Below, in pieces: positions 28,062 through 37,498 of a stretch of 64,000 nucleotides of DNA. The translations under genes and the position numbers were made by a program. Source of the stretch: Acinetobacter baumannii (lineage in GTDB: Bacteria; Pseudomonadota; Gammaproteobacteria; Pseudomonadales; Moraxellaceae); the NCBI RefSeq assembly GCF_016508585.1, contig NZ_JADVOP010000008.1, forward strand, positions 1 to 64,000, written 5' to 3'. Position 1 is the stretch's first letter; each line of letters begins with the position of its first letter. A model generated the notes under the pieces. The model ran no database searches, was not told where the DNA came from, and saw nothing but the letters and a program-made list of their open reading frames with translations.

Positions 28062-28526
28062 ATGCGTAAATTAGACCGTATAGATCGAATGATTTTAGAA
28101 ATTCTTCAGAATGAAGGTCGCATTGCCATCAGTGAATTGGCTTCGCGCGTCAGTTTGTCGACAACACCCTGTTCTGAGCGAGTGAAACGTTTGGAACGTG
28201 ATGGCATCATCATGGGCTATCATGCACGCCTTAACCCCAAGCATCTTGACCGTAACCTATTGGTTTTTCTTGAAATTAGTCTCTCTGCAAAATCTGGTGA
28301 CGTTTTTGAACAAGTGGCGAAAGATTTAATGGAAATACCGGAGGTGCAAGAATGCCATCTCATTTCTGGGGACTTTGATTATCTGGTCAAAGCCCGTCTA
28401 AAAGAAATGAGTGCTTATCGCCGTCTACTGGGTGACTTACTTAAAAAACTCCCCTCTTCCGCATCATCACATAGTTATATTGTGATGGAAGAAATCAAAG
28501 AATCACTGTACCTTGATGTCAAATAA
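28062..28526 (+). CDS. Lrp/AsnC-family transcription regulator of the dad operon
   Basis: 154 residues. The start is ATG 28062, eight bases after AAAAGGA; an in-frame TTG eight codons upstream is unlikely. The N-terminal helix-turn-helix (LDRIDRMILEILQNEGRIAISELASRVSLS) is followed by the RAM effector domain with the CHLISGDFDYLVKARL strand. It is divergent from dadA; in related bacteria this neighbour activates dad genes in response to L-alanine. Whether it is a global Lrp or a local regulator cannot be told from sequence. Confidence 0.88.
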   Translation: MRKLDRIDRMILEILQNEGRIAISELASRVSLSTTPCSERVKRLERDGIIMGYHARLNPKHLDRNLLVFLEISLSAKSGDVFEQVAKDLMEIPEVQECHLISGDFDYLVKARLKEMSAYRRLLGDLLKKLPSSASSHSYIVMEEIKESLYLDVK

Positions 28527-28903
28527 ATAAATTAACCTGAGTTCGATAAAAATTCTTGATGAAATATGATACTCGGAAACGTCATCCACAACTGTTTGAG
28601 GCAGGACTACTTCTATAAAGTATTGTTTCTGCAACTGATTAAAGATGTTGCTGGTCGTTGACGAATTTTGCGGTGAGCAGCGATACCGCTGCGCAAGATG
28701 GTTGCCCTTGCGGAGCTTCGCTCCTCATGCCAAAAAAAGTATGGCGAGCCGCAGGCTGATCCTGAAATTGGGTAAAAACTCAGCACCCCCTGAAAAATAT
28801 TTATTTTTCAATGAATTGAAGAAATGATTGCATCGAAATCATGCTAGATTATTTTAACAACTTACAAGGATTCACTTAATTTAGCTCGTCAACATGGAAC
28901 GCA
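28527..28903. other. Intergenic region with a dispersed repeat and a structured GC-richer block
   Basis: 377 bases between lrp and the HAD gene, with no convincing coding frame. The first part (about 28549-28640) resembles 57971-58070 and is listed separately. The next part (about 28670-28765) is GC-richer than its surroundings and has two short exact hairpins: 28677-28682 with 28687-28692, and 28712-28716 with 28720-28724. No terminator T-run follows them. The rest is AT-rich. Confidence 0.5.
28549..28640. repeat. Dispersed intergenic repeat, copy A
   Basis: Aligns along its length with copy B at 57971-58070. Shared blocks include CTTGATGAA/CTTGGTGAA, TGATACTCG, a (A/C)CAGTTTG-type core and TTTCTGCAA/TTTCTGTAA. 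Identity is partial by eye with small gaps. Both copies are intergenic. I cannot assign it to a named element. Confidence 0.5.
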
Positions 28904-29548
28904 TCAAACAAAATCGAGCAGTTCGGCAAAACTTTTGATCCTAGCCTTTGGCTGAGCGAGATCCAACTCCTGCTGACTTCCATAGCCATATTCAACAGCA
29001 ATCGTTTCGATACCGTTTTTGCGAGCACCCAAAATATCATGTTCTCGATCTCCGACCATTAAACATTGTTCTGGATTGAGCTGTTCTTTATCTAAAATAT
29101 ACGCAATCAATTCAGCTTTATTGGTTCGCTCACCATTGAGTTCACTTCCATAAGGATAGTCAAAATAGTTCAATAAATCGAAATGATCTAAAATTTGACG
29201 CGCATACACTTCAGGTTTTGCTGTCGCTAAAAACAGTCGATAACCTTTATCTTTTAATGTGGCTAAGGTCTGAGCAACATCCTCAAATACATGATTTTCA
29301 AATAGCCCAGTAACAGCAAAACGCTCTCTATACCCCAGTAAAGCTTGCTCAGCCAATACATCATTTGCTTCAACATTCAGCAATTTTGCTAGGGATGCCT
29401 TTAGCGGTGGACCAATAATCCAATCAATGTTTTCAGATTCAGGAATAGGATGCCCAACTTTTGCAAGGCCATATCGTGCAGATGTGGTAATCCCTACCTT
29501 TGGGTCAGTGAGTGTTCCATCCAAATCAATTAAAATATTCTTTATCAT
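28904..29548 (-). CDS. HAD-family phosphatase, phosphoglycolate phosphatase-like
   Basis: 214 residues. HAD motif I is DLDGTLTD at 8-15, motif II is the Thr in LFLATAKPEVYA, and motifs III/IV are Lys in NKAELI and GDREHDILGA. An alpha-helical cap lies between residues 18 and 80. This is the Gph/YfnB-like subfamily, which dephosphorylates small phosphorylated metabolites; the exact substrate cannot be read from sequence. It is divergent from thiD with about 100 bases between them. Confidence 0.82.
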   Translation of the reverse strand: MIKNILIDLDGTLTDPKVGITTSARYGLAKVGHPIPESENIDWIIGPPLKASLAKLLNVEANDVLAEQALLGYRERFAVTGLFENHVFEDVAQTLATLKDKGYRLFLATAKPEVYARQILDHFDLLNYFDYPYGSELNGERTNKAELIAYILDKEQLNPEQCLMVGDREHDILGARKNGIETIAVEYGYGSQQELDLAQPKARIKSFAELLDFV

Positions 29549-29563
29549 GGTCCAATCCTTTAA

Positions 29564-30421
<858 letters not shown>

Positions 30422-30433
30422 AACCTAAATGGC

Positions 30434-30481
30434 ATGTCCAAAATTTTATCCTTGCTTTTTTAAAGGTGAAGTTTTGGACAT
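30434..30481. repeat. 10-bp inverted repeat between thiD and the next gene
   Basis: ATGTCCAAAA at 30434-30443 is mirrored exactly by TTTTGGACAT at 30472-30481. The arms are 28 bases apart and no T-run follows, so this is either an operator for the next gene or a decayed terminator of thiD. Confidence 0.4.
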
Positions 30482-30505
30482 ACATAGAAAATAAAGAGAA
30501 TAACA

Positions 30506-31051
30506 ATGATTAAAAAATACTGGTTCATCTTGGTGGGTAGCACAATTTTCAGCCCATTCACGTTTGCCTTCCCTCAACAACAGACGGTTACAGGCAATTT
30601 AAGCTACACTGTAAATGGGCAAAAAACCCACTTTTTATTTAAAAATGGTGATGAAGAATCAGGGCAACTCACCATTAAAACTGCATCAAAACAGCAAACT
30701 TTTCCGCTTCAAGAATTGCCTTATCAACGTTCCTATCAAATCTATTTTAATGATTATAATTTTGATGGATATACAGATATCGCTGTGTCTGCTCCAGATA
30801 TGGGCATGGGCGTTTATGCAGTCTTTGATATTTTTCTTTATCAGCCCAAAAGCAAAGGCTATCAGGCATTAGATCAAAGTAAAATTGATTTTAGCCATGC
30901 CCAATGTTCTCTATTGGCAGATCTCAAGCTGATTCCTCAGAAAAAACAAATGACCAGTTCATGTCGAGGTGGCGCAAAATGGTGGGTTGATACTTTTCAA
31001 TTTAAACATGGGCAATGGCGATGGTTAAAATCCAAGGCAGAGGATGAGTGA
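30506..31051 (+). CDS. Secreted protein with a calcium-loop-like motif (XAC2610-like?)
   Basis: 181 residues. A Sec signal peptide MIKKYWFILVGSTIFSPFTFA is followed by a beta-rich domain with an FG-GAP-like loop FNDYNFDGYTDIAVSA near residue 90, and two Cys (about 132 and 153) that could form a disulfide in the periplasm. The layout recalls XAC2610-related periplasmic proteins, but I am not sure. It follows thiD after 84 bases. Function unknown. Confidence 0.6.
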   Translation: MIKKYWFILVGSTIFSPFTFAFPQQQTVTGNLSYTVNGQKTHFLFKNGDEESGQLTIKTASKQQTFPLQELPYQRSYQIYFNDYNFDGYTDIAVSAPDMGMGVYAVFDIFLYQPKSKGYQALDQSKIDFSHAQCSLLADLKLIPQKKQMTSSCRGGAKWWVDTFQFKHGQWRWLKSKAEDE

Positions 31052-31198
31052 TTTTATCATCATCCTTAAAGTTGAGTTTTTTATCAAACTTTTGGATTTG
31101 TACAGAACTGCACGCTTAATAAAATGCACCAATCCTTTACGATTTGATCAAAGCCCTTTTAAACATGAACAGCCAATATTATTGAATACTCATAATCT

Positions 31199-31855
31199 TC
31201 AACTTTCAGTAAATTTATCCTTAAGGTTCTGTACATGTTGGCGATTGGTTTGCCACGATTTTTCTAAGATTTCTTTTTCTAAACGATATTGTATACGTTT
31301 TAATTTCATAGGAGGAATGGTGCTTTGATTAAATTGTTTTACATAGTCAATCCAACCAGCTCCACGAAAAACATTGCTTGGCATTGTTGTTTTAAATTCA
31401 CAATCAGGCATAAAGACAATCACCGAATGAATTTGATCCGCATCGACAATATCAGCTAATACATATTCTAAAACTTTTTGATGTTTATAATTTTGATGTA
31501 GGGGATTTTGAAATTTATAGGTTTTTTTAAAAATTTTTTGTGTCCAGTTCTTTTGTCGCTCACTGCCAAATATCCATCCTTTATAGTTCTTTGTTTCTAT
31601 CACAAAAATCCCAAAAGGACTTAATAGAATGTGGTCAATTTGAGTCGTCTGATTTTGCTCATCGAGCAAAGTGCAATCATTTAATAAGCTATAATTTTGC
31701 TTGTCCAAGTAGAGTTTTACATGCGCACTGACTGCAAACTCGCCTAGTTTCCCTTTTAAAAATGGTTTAAAAAATTTAATAAGTGTAATAACAATTAAAA
31801 CTAAGACAAGCCACCAAAAAGTGGATAGCAATGGAATAAAAATTTGGTTCATCAT
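31199..31855 (-). CDS. NERD-domain membrane-anchored protein
   Basis: 218 residues. One N-terminal transmembrane helix (about 8-30) is followed by KGKLGEFAV and the nuclease-related domain core TTQIDHILLSPFGIFVIETKNYKGWIFG. The Glu, Asp and Glu-x-Lys positions match a PD-(D/E)xK nuclease-like site. NERD proteins are thought to act in DNA processing, but direct evidence is sparse. The C-terminal 60 residues are basic and helical. It lies alone between convergent and co-directional genes. Confidence 0.82.
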   Translation of the reverse strand: MMNQIFIPLLSTFWWLVLVLIVITLIKFFKPFLKGKLGEFAVSAHVKLYLDKQNYSLLNDCTLLDEQNQTTQIDHILLSPFGIFVIETKNYKGWIFGSERQKNWTQKIFKKTYKFQNPLHQNYKHQKVLEYVLADIVDADQIHSVIVFMPDCEFKTTMPSNVFRGAGWIDYVKQFNQSTIPPMKLKRIQYRLEKEILEKSWQTNRQHVQNLKDKFTES

Positions 31856-31885
31856 TTTTAAATTTTAATCTTTATAAAGAATACT

Positions 31886-32386
31886 CTAAGTGTATGAGCG
31901 TTTCTCAATTTTTAAAAGAATATCCTTATTTTCCAAACCTCCGGCAAAACCCACCAATTTACCATTTGCACCCACCACACGATGACATGGCGCAATGATA
32001 GAAATTGGATTTTTACCATTCGCAGCGCCGACTGCACGAACAGCTTCCACATTGCCAATCTGTTCAGCTATTTGCTTATAACTCCGTGTTTCACCAAATG
32101 GTATCGTGAGTAGAGCTTGCCAGACTTTTTGCTGAAAATCTGTTCCAGCAAAATCTAGGGCTAAATCAAATTGGGTTCGCTGTCCTTGAAAATATTCGTT
32201 CAATTGCTTCTGTGTTTCCAACAAAATTGGATGATTTTTATTTTCGATCAATTGTGCTAAACGGACACGTTTAGGATTTTCATTTTCCCAAAGTACTGCA
32301 ACCAATGCTTGATCATGCGCAACGAGTTTTAATATTCCCACTGGCGAATTCATTTCCATAAATGAAAGCTGCATCAATTGACTCAC
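31886..32386 (-). CDS. ogt: Methylated-DNA--protein-cysteine methyltransferase
   Basis: 166 residues. The alkyl acceptor Cys134 lies in the canonical PCHRV motif, preceded by ANGKNPISIIA and followed by GFAGGLENK. The helix-turn-helix RSYKQIAEQIG is present, as is the Arg finger in EAVRAVG. It repairs O6-methylguanine by suicide transfer. The length is that of the stand-alone Ogt type rather than the two-domain Ada. Confidence 0.9.
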   Translation of the reverse strand: MSQLMQLSFMEMNSPVGILKLVAHDQALVAVLWENENPKRVRLAQLIENKNHPILLETQKQLNEYFQGQRTQFDLALDFAGTDFQQKVWQALLTIPFGETRSYKQIAEQIGNVEAVRAVGAANGKNPISIIAPCHRVVGANGKLVGFAGGLENKDILLKIEKRSYT

Positions 32387-32416
32387 TGTTGCTGATATAT
32401 GTTTCCCCAGATTAAC

Positions 32417-32734
32417 TTAGCTTGAAGATAATTTCATCAAGACTAAACCAGAAATAATCAGTACAGCTGCCAGCATTCGCATGGCAGAGGCGGGTTCACC
32501 TAAAAAGAAAATACCGACAGCAAATGAACCCACAGCACCAATTCCTGTCCAAACCGTATACGCTGTACCAAGCGGTAAACTTTTCATTGCATAGGATAAT
32601 AAGGCAAAACTTGCGATCATAAAGACAAGGGTTAAAGCACTAGGAATCAGTTGACTAAAACCATCTGAAACCTTCATAAAATATGCCCAAACCACCTCAA
32701 ATAAACCTGCAACAGCCAATAACACCCATGCCAT
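32417..32734 (-). CDS. SMR-family exporter, SugE/Gdx-like (second copy)
   Basis: 105 residues, four membrane helices, with the essential Glu13 in AGLFEVVWAYFMK. The WTGIGAVGSF and LPLGTAYTVW motifs place it in the SugE/Gdx branch rather than the EmrE multidrug branch; proteins of that branch export guanidinium. It is closely similar along its whole length to the gene just upstream, so the two arose by tandem duplication. A terminator-like hairpin separates them, so it may have its own promoter. Confidence 0.85.
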   Translation of the reverse strand: MAWVLLAVAGLFEVVWAYFMKVSDGFSQLIPSALTLVFMIASFALLSYAMKSLPLGTAYTVWTGIGAVGSFAVGIFFLGEPASAMRMLAAVLIISGLVLMKLSSS

Positions 32735-32779
32735 TCGATATTCACCACTTTCTATATTTTATTAGATAATATGATTACA

Positions 32780-32813
32780 CAAAAAAGTGCCAGCCCTGCA
32801 CGGAATGGCACTT
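32780..32813 (-). terminator. Terminator between the two SMR genes
   Basis: On the minus strand AAGTGCCA (32813-32806) pairs with TGGCACTT (32792-32785) around a 13-base loop, followed by a run of U. It lies just after the stop of the upstream SMR gene at 32825. Confidence 0.7.
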
Positions 32814-32824
32814 CAATTTTTCAA

Positions 32825-33142
32825 TTAACTTGATGAAAGCTTCATCAGCACTAGACCAGAAATAATCAGTACAGCCGCCAACATTCGCATTGCTGTTGCA
32901 GGTTCACCCAGAATAAAGATTCCCACTAGGAATGAACCAATCGCACCAATTCCTGTCCAGATGGTATAAGCTGTTCCCAACGGTAGGGTACGCATAGCAT
33001 ATGCCAGTAGACCGAAACTTAAAATCATGAAAAATAAGGTAATAATGCTCGGTGTCAGTTTTGTAAATCCTTCAGACATTTTCATGGTATATGCCCAAAC
33101 GATTTCAAAGATACCTGCAAAGACGAGAACAATCCAAGCCAT
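32825..33142 (-). CDS. SMR-family exporter, SugE/Gdx-like (riboswitch-linked copy)
   Basis: 105 residues from ATG 33142, six bases after GGAG; a TTG four codons upstream is in frame but would sit on that ribosome binding site. It has four membrane helices and Glu13 in AGIFEIVWAYTMK, plus the same Gdx-branch WTGIGAIGSF motif as its neighbour. A two-hairpin element with ACGA loops immediately upstream matches the guanidine-II riboswitch, which supports guanidinium export as the function. It may dimerise with itself or with the second copy. Confidence 0.88.
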   Translation of the reverse strand: MAWIVLVFAGIFEIVWAYTMKMSEGFTKLTPSIITLFFMILSFGLLAYAMRTLPLGTAYTIWTGIGAIGSFLVGIFILGEPATAMRMLAAVLIISGLVLMKLSSS

Positions 33143-33167
33143 GACCAGCTCCAAATTTAAATTAGAA

Positions 33168-33215
33168 TCAGGTCGTCCTGACGATTTTTCTCAAATTGAG
33201 GGAGGTCGTTCCTCC
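33168..33215 (-). promoter_or_regulatory. Guanidine-II (mini-ykkC) riboswitch candidate
   Basis: On the minus strand two hairpins follow each other: GGAGG-AACGA-CCTCC (33215-33201) and TCAGG-ACGA-CCTGA (33181-33168). Paired ACGR loops closed by G-C pairs are the defining feature of the class; the second loop is exact and the first has one extra A. The element ends 16 bases before the GGAG ribosome binding site of an SMR exporter, the usual target. The CCTCC arm could pair with that site when guanidine is absent. Confidence 0.8.
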
Positions 33216-33359
33216 TAAAGAATCATAATTATATCAACTCATCTGGCTAAATTTATTAAAATTTACAAAATTTGACCTTATTTACATTTGAATGGTACTT
33301 TTTCGTCAAGCTTACTTTATGATCATTCACAGTCATTATAAAAGCGGAGTAAATACGCC

Positions 33360-33851
33360 ATGAAACATGATTATTGGGGTGAAATCCATCCAAGTTGGGC
33401 AGGATTTAGTTCAGAAACTTTTTTTTCACATGCTTTTTTCAACCAACATGCAGATCGAGAAATATTTTTGGGAGAAGAGTTTGATGAAGAAGGCAATGAA
33501 ATAGAACAAGAACCTGATCAAGAACAACTCAGTGCATTCGCCCGAACCTACCAAAAATTCCTGCAAAATTTTGACCAACACCTCAAAACAATACAACAAT
33601 ATGCTTTTGAACGTTATCAAAAACTTTATGCACATCACTATGAAAATCCTGAAAAATCAGGAGAAGCCGCTTTAAATATCCATGATGTCGAGGCGCATAA
33701 TTCCTATATTCAAACCATGTTAAATTTACGAGTCAGCTCTCCAGACACACTAAGGCTATGCATTCACTATGATTTGGATACTGAGCACGGAATGGAGTTT
33801 AAGTTCGTCAATGACCAGCTCGAAAGTGTGGCAGGTATCGCTGAAACATAA
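33360..33851 (+). CDS. DUF6985-like cytosolic protein
   Basis: 163 residues, acidic, no signal peptide. The C-terminal part with LRLCIHYDLDTEHGMEFKFVNDQLESVAG resembles the DUF6985 pattern in which a strand is followed by WDxEHGxGV. The N-terminus HDYWGEIHPSWAGF is aromatic-rich. The function of such proteins is unknown; they often appear as isolated small genes. It has its own promoter region and a strong terminator. Confidence 0.65.
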   Translation: MKHDYWGEIHPSWAGFSSETFFSHAFFNQHADREIFLGEEFDEEGNEIEQEPDQEQLSAFARTYQKFLQNFDQHLKTIQQYAFERYQKLYAHHYENPEKSGEAALNIHDVEAHNSYIQTMLNLRVSSPDTLRLCIHYDLDTEHGMEFKFVNDQLESVAGIAET

Positions 33852-33883
33852 AAGGTCACCTCCTCAAAAGTGACCTTTTTATT
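33850..33883 (+). terminator. Bidirectional terminator between convergent genes
   Basis: AAAAGGTCAC at 33850-33859 pairs exactly with GTGACCTTTT at 33870-33879, with T-runs on both strands. It serves the DUF6985-like gene on the plus strand and copB on the minus strand. Confidence 0.85.
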
Positions 33884-33902
33884 TAATTTTAAAAATAAAC
33901 GA

Positions 33903-34835
33903 TTAGAACCTTAAGCGCAGCCCTGCACCATATAACCAACCGTTTTCTGAATCAGTTGCGGTTTGCCATTGCGTTTCTTTATTGCCTTTAGAGTAGGTAT
34001 AGGCAACACTGACATAGGGCATGACTTTTTTGGTGATTTCATAGCGTGTTTCTAAACCTGTTGTCATACTGTTTAGACCTGATTTTTTGGCATAGCGAGA
34101 GTCATCACTAAACACAACATTCAGATCCAGATAAGGTTTTAAAATCAGTTTTTGAGTTAACAGTAAATCTCGTTCGGTTTCCAAACTAAATGCCACTCTG
34201 CTGTCTTGACCGACATAAAGATAAGCATCCGTTTCAAAGAAATACTGCGCCAAACCATGCAGACCGAATGCAGCATCCACACGTTCTTGATCGGTTTCTC
34301 GTTCAGGATTATCACTATAACGCACACCCGCTTGGACATCCCAAAATGCTGCGATATTCCGACTGTACAATGCACTCAGATCATATTCAGCTTTGCTTGA
34401 TTCGGCTTTACTCGAACTTCCTTTAACAAACAGTTTATTTTCATCAGTTCCCACTCTGAGTTCGAATGAAGAATCCAGAGTACCTTTACCCTCCTCATCC
34501 AACATCCAGGCATTGTCGATGGTGACCCGTTGATAAACTTGTCCGCCATGCTCCTTTCGATGGTCATGTGTATCATGGGATGAACGAGTATTTGCTGATG
34601 CATTGCTCTGATCTGCATCCATTTGATGTTGAGAATGATCAACTGTCTGGTCAGCATTTTCCACTGCGTTCATTTTGGAGTGATCCATGGAGGAATTGCG
34701 CATCGTCATGCTTGATTCAGTGGCTGCATTGGTTCCAGCTTGCAGCTGATGACCTTCATGGGCGATTGCTAAACCACTGACTGACAACAATGAAATACTT
34801 AAAACTGATTTTGAAAAAAGATTAATGATTCGCAT
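33903..34835 (-). CDS. copB: Copper resistance outer-membrane protein CopB
   Basis: 310 residues. A signal peptide ends at about AIAHEG. Residues 25-95 are a His/Met-rich segment with DHSKM, DHSQHQM and [10 protein letters not shown] motifs for copper binding. From about 97 a beta-barrel begins with [17 protein letters not shown], and the protein ends in a C-terminal Phe (GLRLRF) as expected for outer-membrane insertion. It follows copA with a 14-base overlap, so the two are translationally coupled. The barrel is presumed to aid copper efflux or sequestration. Confidence 0.9.
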   Translation of the reverse strand: MRIINLFSKSVLSISLLSVSGLAIAHEGHQLQAGTNAATESSMTMRNSSMDHSKMNAVENADQTVDHSQHQMDADQSNASANTRSSHDTHDHRKEHGGQVYQRVTIDNAWMLDEEGKGTLDSSFELRVGTDENKLFVKGSSSKAESSKAEYDLSALYSRNIAAFWDVQAGVRYSDNPERETDQERVDAAFGLHGLAQYFFETDAYLYVGQDSRVAFSLETERDLLLTQKLILKPYLDLNVVFSDDSRYAKKSGLNSMTTGLETRYEITKKVMPYVSVAYTYSKGNKETQWQTATDSENGWLYGAGLRLRF

Positions 34836-36783
34836 GTTCGCCTCCTTTCACTTCAGTTTTCTGATTTGTTTTTGTTGCTTGAATGGGTTGTGTTGACACT
34901 TTGCCATCACTGACATTTGCCACAATCAACTTATTCATCATGCCTGAGCTCATGTGATACAACAGATGACAGTGGATTGCCCATTCACCCAACTCATCAG
35001 CAGTGAGCAATGCAGTTACTGTTTTACCCGGAGGTACAACAACAGTGTGTTTATTTGGCATATCTACTGGAGCTTGACCATTTTCCAACTGCATAAACAT
35101 GCCATGCAAATGCATTGGATGCGCCATCATGCTGTCATTAATAAATTTAATACGAATGCGCTCACCGTATTTCACTTTAAGTGGTTCAGCCTCACTAAAT
35201 TTTTTGCCGTTAATCGTCCAAACATAACGCTCCATGGTTCCGCCTAAACGGACCACCAGTTCGCTGGTCGCCTCACGCGTGTCTGGTTGTGGTGTAAGTG
35301 ACTTTAAATCACTGTATTGAAGCGCTTTATCTCCTTGAGGGGTTGAGGCATTTGCCCATCCATAAACCACTTGGTCATTCTTGGACTTTATGGATGGGTC
35401 ATGCTGAGAATGATCCATGCCCTGCATGCTGTCTGCACTCATCTTCGAGTGATCCATGCCCTGCATGCTGTCTGCACTCATCTTCGAGTGGTCCATACCC
35501 TGCATGCTGTCTGCACTCATCTTCGAATGATCCATGCCCTGCATGCTGTCTGCACTCATCTTCGAGTGGTCCATACCCTGCATGCTGTCTGCACTCATCT
35601 TCGAGTGGTCCATGCCCTGCATGCTGCTGTCTGCACTCATCTTCGAGTGATCCATGCCCTGCATACTCCCTCCTCCCATACTGGAGTGGTCCATTCCCAT
35701 ATCTTCCATGGTCAACAATGAACGTGGGCGAGCATCAGGCATATGAATTCCAGAGGTTTTAGGTGTTAATTCATTATGCAGTGTCCCTATTGCAAATCCT
35801 GAACGATCAATCGACTCAGCCTCAATTTGATAATGATTGTCTTTGGGTTCAACAATCACATCATAGGTTTCAGCCGTTCCAATACGGAATTCATCAACAG
35901 CAACAGGTTTTACTGGTTGCCCGTCTGCACTGACAACCGTCATTTTTAAATGAGGAATTCTGACATCAAAAAATGACATTGCTGATGCATTTACAAAGCG
36001 CAAACGTACTTTTTCGTTTGGCTTAAACATACCCGTCCAATTCTGCTCAGGAGTTTTCCCGTTGACCAAAAAAGTGTAGCCCGTCACATCAGACAGATCT
36101 GTTTTTAACATACGCATCTGATTCCACATTTTTCGATCAGACCACGTTGCTTTCAAACCATCTCGTTGCACTTGCTTCCATACATCAGAAAGCGTTTCTC
36201 GTCGGTTTTGGTAGTATTCCGCTGAAACTTTTAAATTGTTTTGAATTTGATCACTGGTTTGTTTATGAAAGTCCGACAACATGACCACATAATCACGCTC
36301 TGTTCGTTCATGCGCTGCCAGCGGCTTTCTATCTTTTGGATAAATGACCAAAGTGCCGTATAAACCATCTTGTTCCTGTCCTTTTGAATGCGCGTGATAC
36401 CAATAGGTTCCACTCTGACGCACCTTGAATTTATATACATATTCTTCGTTGGGTTTAATTCCATTAAAACCATTAAAACCTGGAACTCCGTCCATAATTC
36501 CCGGAAGTAACAGACCATGCCAATGAACTGAGGAATCCTGATTTTTTAATTTATTGGTGACACGAATAACAGCATCATCCCCCTCTTCAAACTCAAGCAA
36601 TGGAGCGGGAAACTGACCATTCACAGTAATACGTTTTAAGGGCTGGCCAATAACATTGACCATACCTTCATCAATCGTCAATCGATACTCTCTCACTGCC
36701 GCCATTCCCCATGTTGAGGAAAACAAACACAATGACACGAGCAGGCTTTTCGCCAAATGCTTTTGAACTAAATAAATAGACAT
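34822..36783 (-). CDS. copA: Periplasmic multicopper oxidase CopA
   Basis: 653 residues. Copper ligands are present as HWHG, WYHAHS, HPMHLHG and [12 protein letters not shown], so both the type 1 and trinuclear sites look intact. Between cupredoxin domains 2 and 3 lies a Met/His-rich insert with six full copies and one partial copy of a 13-residue unit ([13 protein letters not shown]), encoded by 39-bp DNA repeats. The N-terminus has a Sec-like signal with no twin-arginine, unlike the Tat-exported CopA of other Proteobacteria. It oxidises and binds copper in the periplasm. Confidence 0.93.
   Translation of the reverse strand: MSIYLVQKHLAKSLLVSLCLFSSTWGMAAVREYRLTIDEGMVNVIGQPLKRITVNGQFPAPLLEFEEGDDAVIRVTNKLKNQDSSVHWHGLLLPGIMDGVPGFNGFNGIKPNEEYVYKFKVRQSGTYWYHAHSKGQEQDGLYGTLVIYPKDRKPLAAHERTERDYVVMLSDFHKQTSDQIQNNLKVSAEYYQNRRETLSDVWKQVQRDGLKATWSDRKMWNQMRMLKTDLSDVTGYTFLVNGKTPEQNWTGMFKPNEKVRLRFVNASAMSFFDVRIPHLKMTVVSADGQPVKPVAVDEFRIGTAETYDVIVEPKDNHYQIEAESIDRSGFAIGTLHNELTPKTSGIHMPDARPRSLLTMEDMGMDHSSMGGGSMQGMDHSKMSADSSMQGMDHSKMSADSMQGMDHSKMSADSMQGMDHSKMSADSMQGMDHSKMSADSMQGMDHSKMSADSMQGMDHSQHDPSIKSKNDQVVYGWANASTPQGDKALQYSDLKSLTPQPDTREATSELVVRLGGTMERYVWTINGKKFSEAEPLKVKYGERIRIKFINDSMMAHPMHLHGMFMQLENGQAPVDMPNKHTVVVPPGKTVTALLTADELGEWAIHCHLLYHMSSGMMNKLIVANVSDGKVSTQPIQATKTNQKTEVKGGEHANH
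35407..35665 (-). repeat. 39-bp tandem coding repeats in copA
   Basis: About six and a half copies of a 39-base unit encode [13 protein letters not shown]. The copies are nearly identical, differing at a few third positions, and the first unit has one extra Ser codon. The unit length is a multiple of three, so copy-number change would keep the frame and alter only the number of copper-binding Met/His motifs. Confidence 0.9.
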
Positions 36784-36833
36784 AACTTAACCTAAATTTT
36801 AAAAATAACTTTACGGATACAAAGTTTCTAAAA

Positions 36834-37331
36834 TCAGATTAAGCTTTGGGGGGGACGTAAGATTTCTTGCCAAAAACCCGCAAGATGTTGTGCTTGGTAG
36901 GTCGCTTGATAAGAAGCACTATTTTGATAATGATCAGGGGTGATCATTTTAGGGATATCACTATTAAACCAAATCACTGAAGATTGACATGAAAATAATG
37001 CACAATCCTGACATTCAGAATCTTGAATCGACTTGGAATGTCCTACTTGCGTATGACAATTTTGCAAGTTGTTAACGTGTTGATCGTGATTTATAGACTG
37101 ATTATGATCATTGTTATATTTTTGCCTATCTATACAATGATTTTTTATCAGTTGTAGAGATGCTTTTTTCATCATTGCCTGATGCTGAGTTGAACTGAAT
37201 GAAGACATCATTTGTTCATGCTGCATACTCATCTGCATGACTTTTGCAGAGGCAATAGACACACTGCTCCATCCTATGGCGAAAACCATAAGACAAACAA
37301 ACCACAGTTGTTTGCAGAGTCGTCTAAACAA
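36834..37331 (-). CDS. Small Met/His/Cys-rich protein at the head of the copper operon
   Basis: I place the start at TTG 37331, giving MFRRLCKQLWFVCL, a normal signal peptide ending near SIASA with an AAGG site eight bases upstream; the frame is open to ATG 37412, which has no ribosome binding site. The mature part of about 135 residues is rich in Met, His and Gln (MQMSMQHEQMM, NHDQHVNN) and has a cluster of Cys (ECQDCALFSCQS). The end, FWQEILRPPQSLI, resembles small copper-locus proteins such as DUF2946. A periplasmic copper-binding role is inferred. Confidence 0.65.
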   Translation of the reverse strand: MFRRLCKQLWFVCLMVFAIGWSSVSIASAKVMQMSMQHEQMMSSFSSTQHQAMMKKASLQLIKNHCIDRQKYNNDHNQSINHDQHVNNLQNCHTQVGHSKSIQDSECQDCALFSCQSSVIWFNSDIPKMITPDHYQNSASYQATYQAQHLAGFWQEILRPPQSLI

Positions 37332-37498
37332 AAGCAGAACCTTGTCAGCCCATGATGAATTTAAAGCATAGCCAAAAATCTCATTTTTGGCAAATATCCT
37401 ACATTCAAACAAAGATAAATATGGATTGGATAAATCTTCGGCACACTATTTTTATACAATGTACGATCATTGACCGCATAAACAAATCGCAGTTTCAA

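Noticed and set aside
28645..28827. Short plus-strand frame after lrp
   Set aside because: It lies across hairpins and repeat-like sequence, has no convincing ribosome binding site and no recognisable protein pattern.
35407..35665. Regular repeats resembling a CRISPR array
   Set aside because: The units are tandem without spacers, in frame, and encode Met/His motifs in copA.
35298..35762. Plus-strand frames with repeated CxxCCLHSS or LHAVCTHLR units
   Set aside because: Antisense of the copA repeats; repeat structure is inherited from the real gene.
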